This document shows, in pieces, positions 54,964 to 64,000 of a stretch of DNA of 64,000 bases (position 1 is the stretch's first letter; each line of letters starts with the position of its first letter). Source of the DNA: Berberis thunbergii (taxonomy: Eukaryota > Streptophyta > Magnoliopsida > Ranunculales > Berberidaceae). Position numbers and translations under genes: made by a program. The DNA is taken from assembly GCA_003290165.1 (NCBI GenBank), contig QNQO01000653.1, forward strand, positions 1 through 64,000, read 5' to 3'. The notes below the pieces were generated by a model. It was not told the DNA's origin, did not search any database, and saw only the letters and a program-made list of their open reading frames with translations.

Positions 54964-57900
54964 ACCATTTGTATGACGGTTGGATGTTGGATACAAGAGC
55001 TTCGTAGGCAGTTTAGTCAAAATTGGTGTTGGTACAGTCAAATTCCAATTGGCAGATGGGTCATGTAAAAAGCTTACCCAGGTACATCATGTGTCCAGCT
55101 CTTTCAAAGGGGTTGATTTCTCTTGGGGTGCTTGAAGCTCCGGGCTACAAGTATAATGGTGAAAATGGATACTGCAATGTTTACTTTGGTGATAGGTTGC
55201 TTATGACAGCGGTAAGGCATGCCAATTTGTATTTTCTTCAAGGAAGTATAGTTGAAGGTGGAGCTATGGTTTCTACAGTTGTTGATGAGAAAAGTTTGAT
55301 GTGCACACAGTTATGGCACATGCGATTAGGGCATGTAGGTGAAAATGGACTAAGAACTTTAAGCAAACAGGGCTTGCTTGGTGGTGATAAAATGGCAAAG
55401 CTGAATCTATGTGAACATTACATCAATGGGAAGCAGTGCAAAGTCAGTTTTAGTGATGCTACTCTTAGCACTGGGTATTGCAGATTAAATCCACACTGAT
55501 GTTTGCGGACCTCTAAAGTCGCATCCAAGGAGGGTTCCAGATATTTTGTGTCTTTTATCGACGACTTCAGCCGGAGAGTATGGGTGTATACCATGAAACA
55601 TAAAAATGAAGTCACTGATATCTTCAAGAAGTGGAAAGCTATGATTGAGAAACAAACTGGAAGGGTGATCAAAGTAGTGAGATCTGACAATAACAGTAAG
55701 TATACCAAGGATCCCTTGAAGTAGTTTTATTTGAAACATGACATTAGAAGACACTTCATAGTAAAGTTGACACCACAACAGAATGGGGTAGTAGAGCGGA
55801 TGAACTGTACCATGTTGGAGAGAGCACGATGCATGTTATCCAATGCAGGTTTGGACAGAATATGATGGACTGAAGCAGTAAACACGACGTTTTATCTCAT
55901 TAACCGCTCTCCTTCATCAGCTATTGAGTCTCAAATTCCTATGGAGGTATGGTCTGGTATTTCTTCAGATTATTCAAATTTGAAATTAATTAGTTGTTCA
56001 ACATATTTTCATGTTAGGGAGGATAAAATTGGAGTAAGGGCCAGGAAAACTATTTTCTTGGTTATCCAGATAATGTGAAAGGGTATAAATTATGGTGCTC
56101 TGACTTGCAGAAGTTTGTGATCAGTCGAGATGTGAAGTTCCATGAGAAGGCTTTGTTACAGTCAAAGTGTAAGAGATGCAAAGTCGTTCCCCTTATTTGG
56201 AGGGGTGATAGCTATGATGAAGATGAGGATGTTGGAGATTCTCTACAAGTGGAGCTTGAAGCTCCTAGATCTCATATAGAACATGATGTTCCTTCTATTA
56301 AGGGAAGGGATGATATAGATATGATGCCTGGTGAGACAATGGTAGAAGATAAGGTTCCTACTGATGGGGAGATGGATCCTACACAACAATAGGTTCAATA
56401 GTTACAATAGTCGTTTTTAGTAGGCAGAGAACCTAGAGACAGATGTGCACCACTTTGATTTGGCTATGAGGATGGCGCCGCTTGCGCATTCTCAATTCTT
56501 GATGGGTATGATGATTTTCTTACCACATATACACTGCTTTGCGAAGTGCTCACAAAAAGGAGTGGAAGGAGGCTTTGGATGAAAAGATGTTATCTCTTCA
56601 GAAGAATCATACATGGGAACTTGTGACACTCCTTAAAGGGAAGAGGCTGATTGGGTGTAAGTGGGTTTTCACAATGAAAGACGAGATTCCAAATTCCAAG
56701 TGTACTTGTACATGTATACGATACAAGACAAAATTGGTGGCTAAAGGATATGCACAGCAAGAAGATGTGGACTACAACGAAGTATTCTCTCCAGTGGTAA
56801 ATCACACTTCTATCCGAGTCATTTTTGTTTTAGCAGAGCAGTTTGACATAGAGCTCGAGCAACTTGATGTCAAGACTGCTTTCTTGCATGGAGATTTGGA
56901 GGAGGACATATATGTTGTTGTTGGTAAGGAAGAAAAGATATGCAAACTGAAGAAATCGCTATATGAGTTGAAGCAATCTTCGAGGCAGTGGTACAAGAGA
57001 TTTGATATTTTTATGATTGAGCAAGGGTATGCGAAAAGTCAGTATTATCCTTGTGTATTTACACAGAAGCTCAACAATGAGTTTTTTGTGTTTTTCTTAT
57101 TTTATGTTGATGACATGCTCATTGCTGCGAAGAGCATGAAAGAAAATGATAAATTGAAGTTGAAACTCAGCATGGAGTTTGAGATGAAAGATCTTAGTTC
57201 AACAAAGAAGATACTTGGGATGGAGATAGATAGAGATAGGAAGAAGGTCAGACTGACATTGTCACAAAGACAATATTTGGAGAAGATTATTCACCGTTTT
57301 GACATGGATACGTCTAAGCCGGTAAGTACTCATTTGGATGCTCACTTTAAGCTCTCGGGTAAGTTGTTTCCTAACACAGAGGATAAGAGGGAATACATGT
57401 CACAAATTCCCTATGCTAGTGCAGTTGGTAGTCTTATTTATGCCATGATCTGCACACATGTTCGGATATCGCTCATGCAGTCAGTCTGGTTAGTAGGTTT
57501 ATGTCAAATCCGGGAAAACAACATTGGCAGGCAGTGAAGTGGATATTGAGATATATTCGGGGTACATTGAATGTTGGTTTAGTATATGAGAGAGGAGATG
57601 TGTCAAATATGATCCGAGGTTATGTAGATTCCGATTATGCTGGTGATTTTTATAGGCGCTAATCGACTACATGTTATTGTTTTACATTAGCGATAGATCC
57701 GATGAGTTGGAAGTCTCAGTTACAATCTACAGTTGTTTTGTCCACCACTGAAGCAGAGTACATGGCTCTATCAGAGGCGGTGAAGGAAACCATTTGGCTT
57801 TGAGGCTTGGCTAGTGATTTGGGTGTTATTCAGGATGATGTGACAGTCAGAATGCTATCCATTTGGCGAATAACCAGGTTCATCATGTCTGAACGAAGCA

Positions 57901-58070
57901 CATTGATGTGCGATATCATTTTCTGAGGGATGTCATCGAAGATGGCGATGTTCTTTTGGAGAAGGTGAGTACTAAAGACAATCTGGCTGATATGTTGACA
58001 AAAACGGTTCCAGTGATCAAGTTTGAGCATTGTCTCAACTTGATCAAGCTCTCTCAGTGTTGACGCCCCA
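54964..58070 (+). pseudogene. Copia pol (protease, integrase, reverse transcriptase, RNase H)
   Basis: The protease site near 54984 reads LDTRAS, with R where G is usual in DTGA/DSGA, and a stop follows. The gag-pre-integrase block LWHMRLGHVGENGL is at about 55312. The integrase core shows SFIDDFSRRVWVY, VVRSDNN and TPQQNGVVERMN with a stop between. The reverse transcriptase is the best-preserved part, open from 56539 to 57537, with KWVFTMKDE, LDVKTAFLHGDLEEDIYV and the catalytic YVDD at 57103-57114. RNase H pieces (YVDSDYAG, STTEAEYMALSEAV) lie at about 57620-57780 with stops and shifts. Catalytic motifs are present, but no full-length frame remains. Confidence 0.88.
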
Positions 58071-58215
58071 AGGGGGCAGGGCCTATAGGGGCATGACGAC
58101 GATTCTCGTGACCAATAAATGAGTATTGGCGGTTTTTCATGCCAAGGTAGAGATGCTTATGTTGGTATTTGTGATGCTTGTGCGGTGGCCTGAAATTGTT
58201 CGCCAACGTGGAGAT

Positions 58216-59089
58216 TGTGAGACAAGGACAAGGACAATGACTCATTTACAAACAAGGACTCCAAGTCCTTGTGTGATTGGTTCCCAATTTATTGGGAAGA
58301 GTTGGACAATGGTTCCTTTGTTGCTTCCAATTTGTGTGGGACTCAAAGTCACCCCAAATCCTTCAATTGCTTTCTTTGTGGCGGACAACACACTACCTTT
58401 GTCCCCAGAAAGTTGCCTTGAATGTTTTATTAGATTAGCGGCTCATCACGAGTCAGAGCAAGACAAGGGTGAAACAGAGGAGATGCCCTTCTCTTATCTC
58501 TTTAAAAACAACATATAGACAACATGATAATGATAATCAAGCATCAAATTAACGTGTGCAGGAAGAATACATAGCCTAAATACAACAGCGCATACAATGT
58601 GCAACATTGCAGCATAGGCAGCGTGAAAGAGGTTGCAAACTCAGTGTGAAACGGGCAGCAAGACAGCGTGAAACCGGCTGCGAGCACGACGTGAAATAGG
58701 CTACAAGTTTGGCGAATTTGGTGTGTGTGCAGCGTGAAACAGTAGCCAAGTAGAATGATTGAAATCAGGTGATTTCGAGCATTATTCGTTTGCGAATTTC
58801 GTCAAATTTTTGGTGGTATTGTTTGCTTGAGATTAGGTAATCTTAAGGATCGTTAATTGACAACGTTGTAATCTTCAAGTAAGTGTTTCCATAACAATAA
58901 GAAAGTTATAGAGTCATCAACCGTGGAGTAGGCAAAGCCGAACCACATAATTCTCGGTGTCATCTTTATTTTCTGCATATTGTTTGTTGTTTGCTTCTCA
59001 CTTGTATAGCGGTTTTAACCATTCACAATCACCAACTAAGTCTAGGATTTGTGATGGAATTATTTGCATTAGCAGATATTTCCCTTACA
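58216..59089 (+). repeat. 3' LTR of the Copia element (874 bp)
   Basis: Starts TGTGAGACAAGGACAAGG right after the purine tract and ends TTTCCCTTACA; followed by GCCAC. It retains the segment with CCTTTGTCCCCAGAAAGTTG that the 5' LTR has lost. Confidence 0.9.
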
Positions 59090-59148
59090 GCCACAATGAG
59101 AGGCGATATCCTAAAACTTATGAGTCTTTTATATTTTGTTTAGAATAA
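59090..59148 (+). pseudogene. MURA-like fragment, right of the Copia insertion
   Basis: Reads CHNERRYPKTYESFIFCL to a stop. The HN corresponds to the third ligand region (GHN) of the zinc knuckle begun at 53283. With the 5-bp duplication it shows the Copia element integrated within these codons. Confidence 0.6.
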
Positions 59149-60811
59149 GATACATTGTTTGACCAAGCATGACACAAAGTAATGGTTTTAGCATTTGGCA
59201 GGACATGAATATTTTTTATAATGATTTTTTTATTTGGATATGGGATCTTGTTCATATATTTTTGTGTTTTACATTCATTTTGCTTTTATACACTCTGAAT
59301 TTGCATGTTTTCGAGTGCATACTTTTTTGCACCCCATGCATATCATAGTAGAAATCAATGGTGTTCATAGTACACATGTCTGTAACCTGAGCCATATTCG
59401 AAGCCATGAAAAAAAAATATCAATCATCTCTGATAGCCAATAATAATTGATTAATCCATTAAACAAAAGAGTATATACCACGTATGCATTTACAAAATAC
59501 TAATCAAATTAAAAATTCTTTTTGTTACATTTCCTCCTTTGCAGTTGCATTTTAGCATTCGAATTCGAATTTGAATTTGAATTTTTTTTTTTTTTTTTGC
59601 TTTCTTGGTATCTACCTCTTTATTGGATTTGTTGCCCTTTTCCATGATGATCGTCTAAGAGGAGTTTTCGAGGCACTCTTCCTAAGTGATCATCTAGGTG
59701 GAGGTCTCGTTGCCCTGCCTTGGCGATCGTCTATGAGGACTTCTCGCTAATCTTCTTAACCATTTTATATCTACAAAATAAATATATTAATCTCAAATGA
59801 TTTTCATACTGTCAAAGCGTGTAAAACTAATGCATACCATCCAAAACAGTGTGAGAAAGCAATGCATATCATACAAATCTATGGTATGCATTGTTTAAAA
59901 CCATTCCATACAAAGTAATCTGAATCACAATGCATACCATACAAAACTATGGTATGTGCTCAAAACTATGGCATGTTTACAATTCTTTTGCACACCTTTT
60001 ATACTTTATACTCAAAACAACTCGAATTACAATATATGGTATGCAACCACAAAATAATTAAGCCCTAACTTTTGTAGTTGAAATCTTACTTGAATATATG
60101 TTTTCCTGTTTGAGTCCTTGTTGATTTTCTTATTTGTATTGAAATCACAACCTTAAACTCCCTTCTAAAGAGAAATTAATTTCGAATCAATATGAACCCT
60201 AATTTTATGAACTAAAACTAAAGAAATTGATCAAATAGATATCTTACATGTTAGTTTGATTTCCTTCATTGTGGAGAAAGATTTGAGAGATTGGAGAGAA
60301 ATAGAGAGAGTGGAGAGCAGTTTATGAACGATGTTTGAGAGATGAATGAACACTTGTGAGAGAGGTTTCCATTTGCGAAAGAGTGGAAAGATACTTTTGT
60401 TTGCAGAGAGTGGAAGGAGGTTTTGTTCTTCAACGGTTATACGAAAGATTCTCACATGCAAAGTCCTGTTTAGTAAATCTAAACTTATTGTCCTAAATGG
60501 TTACAAAAACCCCAAAAAACGGGCCCTTTAATGCGTCATAAAAAAATTGCAAGAACTAATGATGCATTTGATTGGAGTAAGTCTAGCCAACCATGTTTGC
60601 TAGCATTTTTTGATTTTTTTACTAAACACTATCTATAAAAGGGGTAAAAGTGTAAAAAAAAAAACTAGCAAACAAGATTGGCTAGAATTGTTGATTTGAT
60701 TGATAGAATGTTATTTCTAGAAATGTATGAGAACAAAAGAGTGAATAGAAAAATATAAAGTGAATTTGTACATGACATTCATCAATGACTCTTATCTTGA
60801 AAAACAAAAAA
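59149..60811. other. Gene-poor region
   Basis: AT-rich; repeated GCATACCAT/ATGGTATGC words around 59830-59960 and a poly-T/TTCGAATTCGAAT patch at about 59560-59600. No gene recognised. Confidence 0.4.
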
Positions 60812-60938
60812 TTTAGAGAACCAGACTCGCGCCAGGCCAGCCCAATACCATCCATCATCCTAGAGATGCTAAAAATAGCTCAATCTCTAAGATGATAGAT
60901 GGTATTAGGCTAACCTGGCGCAAGCCTCACTCTCTAGA
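60812..60938. repeat. Short hairpin MITE, family A, copy 2
   Basis: GCGCCAGGCCAGCCCAATAC and its mirrored partner ATTAGGCTAACCTGGCGC flank a loop; CCATCCATCATCCTAGAGAT is shared with copy 1 at 110-203. Ends with CTCTCTAGATTTTT, also as in copy 1. Non-coding. Confidence 0.72.
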
Positions 60939-63900
60939 TTTTTACTATAAAGTCACAATGAACTTGATCTCGTTCATGCCATCTTTATCTCTCCTCCATG
61001 CTTGATCAAAAAGATTAACCAGAATTCTCTGACAAGTTTGGCTTGGTTGTATATCTTCAAGTCACAAATGACCATAGAATCATGTTTACTTAAATGCATT
61101 GTGTTTATCGTTCCAAATCGTTTCCACCGGCTATTTCGTGGTGAAACATATTGCTATTGTGTGAATTTGGTCCAAGTCACACGTAGGTCCTTGGGGTGAA
61201 AGGGTCCTAGAAGGTTTGGTTTGCACTTTGTTTTTTAACACAATAACAAAATGGGTCATATTTATGTTTAAAAATATCAAAATGCTAACCCACCGTCATG
61301 ACTCGACACAAACCCAACACAACCCAACCTTATAGCACATTTAGGTAAATATCTAAACTATATAATTACACAAGGGTTGAATGAACAGTAACAATGTCTT
61401 CAACCAGATTCTTGGATTCCCTAATTTGTCTCCCAACTTAGTGCTATTTACATTTAAAATCAACCCTTTTAAGACATTAATTATATCTAAGCCTTAACAT
61501 AATTTATTTCAAGCCCCAATTATCTATAAACTATAAATAGGTCCTTACATCTTAGTCTTGGATTCACATTTTACCCACCACATTTTATACTTTTTACAAT
61601 CAAAACCAACGTCTCTTAATTATTGATTAATTATAAAGTCCATAACATACACCCAATTATATAAACTATAAATAAGCTATTATAGCAGTGAGAGCGTAAT
61701 AATTAGTTACAATATTTTTATGATTATTTTGCTTAGAAATGTTTAGTCAAATCTAGTAAATTTAAATTTTACTTATTATTAAAATTTAAAATAAATTATA
61801 TAATGAATATACATAAATGTAGAGCGAAATAATGAATATACATAAATAATTTTACTTGTTACAAAACCCCACTCTTGTAAACCTGGTCAATTCTCAGAAA
61901 TACACCTGATCCTGTCAAGTTTGGTCCCCCTACAGAGTCCGAAAGCACCCGCATTGATCTTATCAAGGCATAGATCCCTTTAGCCATATCTCACAGCCTC
62001 AACAACATCTCTGACCTTTTTTCAACCATTCTCATTCCCTCTCCACCCTGATGAAATAGTTGTTAATTATGATGCTTGCTTTTTGGCCAATTATTATATT
62101 TATCTTACAAAACTGACAGTGTTTGGGTTGAGAGATAAAAGAAGGCTCAAATGTAACCAAATTTAACCAAATATATAGAACTTAAAGCACTAAGAGTGCA
62201 TGGGTTCGATTCCCATGTCCAACATTTGATATATATTTTTTTTTTTTTTGGAGATAACATGTGGCTGAGATTTATCCAAACATGAAAATCTAATTGCTGA
62301 GACTTAAAATTAACCTTTATAAAGATTTATCCCCAATAAGAGTGCAAGGGATTGATTCTCATACCATTAGGTATGTTAGTATATTTATTTATTTATCAAT
62401 TTCAAACATTTAGCATGTAGAGTTATGTTATAGTAAGGTAGATTAGTGACACAACATTGGGGTGTGATTATTGACACATAATTTGAATGACAATATATAT
62501 TTATTAAAGCACCAAATCCGATTTAAAATCGTTTTTTTTTTGCATAAGTCCAGTCCGTTGACAATCCTAATTATCATGGTGATTGAAATTATAAAAAATA
62601 TTTTTGCTGTGATAGAATAGATTAAGTTATTTCAACAACCACTTAGTTTATTCATTGAGATGTCCATGTTTTGCATTAGCACTGAAATCAAGATAGAGAA
62701 TAGGTTAAGTTATTTCATGTTTTGCATTAGTTTATTCTATTCACTGAAATTCTATTGAAATGTCCACTTAGTAATTAATTAATAAACCCCCATTTGTAAA
62801 TGCCCCAATTCGACCCTAATTGAAAATTTCATTTTTAAAAAAAATAATTTCATTTAGTATATGTGTTTGTTTTAATCTTTTGACTTATGTTTCATGAATT
62901 ATATGAATAAAAGAAAATTTTGACCCTTAAAATGATAACATTCTTATGCATTGGATGGTTAGATCAATTGGAATGAAATCAACAACTTTTTATTGAAATA
63001 TTATAAAACACTTATTCTAATTTTTTTATTGACACGTACAATGGGATTTATTGACCAGAATAATGTGATTTATTGACATGTACAGTGGGACTTCAATGTT
63101 AGAATATTCCTAGTATACATTAGAATATAGTGTTGAATGTCCTATCATCCATTTGTATACATTTGCATGCATTTGTATACAGTGTGATTTACATATGCAT
63201 ACAATGGGACTTCAATGTTAAGCATATACACAATGTGATTTACATTTGTATACAAAATGTGCTACTCTGGAGGTACTGTATTTTTGTTTGAAAATTGAGC
63301 TAGGTTTTAAGGACCCCTAAACCTTTATATAAATGAAATAAAATTAAAAGCAAATACTGAAACAAACTCTCACAAGAGAGAGAATTCACCAAAACAAGCC
63401 TAAACTATAAACAAACTCAGCCTTTGTACATTTTGTTTGCTTTCTTAGTTCTATTGAATTTTCCTGGACAAAGGCTAAAATCTTTGGTGTGGATGTTAGA
63501 GAACGTCTTTGCAGCCGGTTCTTTAAATACATTATCATCACTAGAGAGGCCTGGCTCATGCTCTTCTTCATTTGTTGTCTCAATCTATTGTATGTGCGGT
63601 TTTTATCCTCTTCTCATGCATCTTTTAACCAATTGTAGTCTGCCTTCACTGTTTTAACCATGCATCTTTTAACCAATTCTAACATCTGTTTTATCATAAC
63701 TAGAGAGGCCTGGAGGTACTGTATTTCTTGCTCATTAGTGGACTTTGTCAAATTTTTGTTGTCTACTCAAACATTTAGCATGTGGAACAATGTTTTAGTG
63801 GTTCATTTTATATATTTGCATTTTAAGAATTACAAATGCAATGTTATTGTGTATGACAGAGTTTAGTGTTGGAAAAAAAAATTAAGAAAACAAAGTAAAC

Positions 63901-64000
63901 TCTGTCGAAATTCTTAAAATTTTTTTTATGTTTTATTGCTTACTCAAACATTTAGCATGTGAAGTAATGTTAATTATAGTGGTTTATTGTGTTTTATGCC
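60939..64000. other. Gene-poor right end
   Basis: AT-rich with no credible gene. A tRNA T-arm-like GGGTTCGATTCCC at about 62202 stands alone without an A box. Near 63615 and 63660 ATGCATCTTTTAACCAATT is repeated, and GGTACTGTATTT occurs at about 63272 and 63714. None of these defines an element. Confidence 0.4.

Larger units (their letters stand above)
53284..59089 (+). mobile_element. Complete but decayed Copia LTR retrotransposon (5.8 kb)
   Basis: Two LTRs (53284-54009 and 58216-59089), a primer-binding site at 54012-54023 and a polypurine-like AACGTGGAGAT directly before the 3' LTR. Coding order is gag, protease, integrase, reverse transcriptase, RNase H, which defines Copia. Flanked by a perfect 5-bp duplication GCCAC (53279-53283 and 59090-59094). 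Stops and frameshifts occur in gag, integrase and RNase H, so it is not autonomous. The sequence divergence of the LTRs shows it is not a recent arrival. Confidence 0.93.

Noticed and set aside
62195..62225. Isolated tRNA T-arm or B-box-like GGGTTCGATTCCC, considered as a SINE or tRNA
   Set aside because: No A box or acceptor pairing at the expected distance and no cloverleaf.
1..64000. A new defence, biosynthetic or secretion gene cluster
   Set aside because: No co-oriented set of intact functional genes exists here; the striking structure is nested transposons and captured fragments.

Overview
The window is nuclear DNA from a flowering plant, most likely a eudicot. The support is a SLEEPY1/GID2-type F-box gene, a CYP81-like cytochrome P450 relic, a class III peroxidase relic, a PIP-like secreted peptide signature, a plant tRNA-Ser with an upstream CAA motif, and plant classes of transposon (CACTA, MULE, hAT, Copia, RTE). 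The sequence is AT-rich with intron-like, splice-delimited exons. The species cannot be told from the sequence alone.

Intact host genes are sparse: the F-box gene at 1634-2140 (minus) and tRNA-Ser(AGA) at 44995-45076 (minus). A PIP-like peptide reading frame lies at 44424-44837 (minus), but its start is uncertain. Broken host genes are a peroxidase (26898-27550, minus), a CYP81-like P450 (about 46202-48446, plus) and a tRNA-Glu(CTC).

Layout. 1-5 kb: F-box gene and three small hairpin elements. 5-7 kb: 5' end of a Copia element (LTR, PBS, gag start) interrupted by a hAT element. 7-9.4 kb: a possible plant-mobile-domain relic and a 1-kb foldback built of nested palindromes. 9.7-13.3 kb: a broken FAR1-MULE-SWIM-OTU transposase whose first exon carries a second copy of the same hAT family. 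13.3-26.9 kb: no recognisable gene; duplicated blocks and GCAGGCAAGC-type arrays. 26.9-31.4 kb: peroxidase relic and unassigned sequence. 31439-43949: a 12.5-kb CACTA element with GGA target duplications, inserted inside a tRNA-Glu gene. It carries a six-exon TNPA-like gene and captured pieces of host genes (Apple/PAN-like, MATE, myosin, and unidentified exons). It is itself interrupted by a hAT element that holds three exons of a BRWD/PHIP-like WD40 gene. 44-49 kb: PIP-like peptide, tRNA-Ser, and the P450 relic with a MITE in an exon and an RTE LINE in an intron. 49116-52184: an element with terminal inverted repeats of about 0.8 kb and a 9-bp target duplication. 53-59.1 kb: a complete but decayed Copia element (53284-59089, TSD GCCAC) inside the zinc-knuckle codons of a MURA-like fragment. 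59-64 kb: one more MITE, otherwise nothing recognised.

The genes do not form a pathway. The main content is nested transposition and gene-fragment capture. All domain calls were made by eye from translations; no database search was run.
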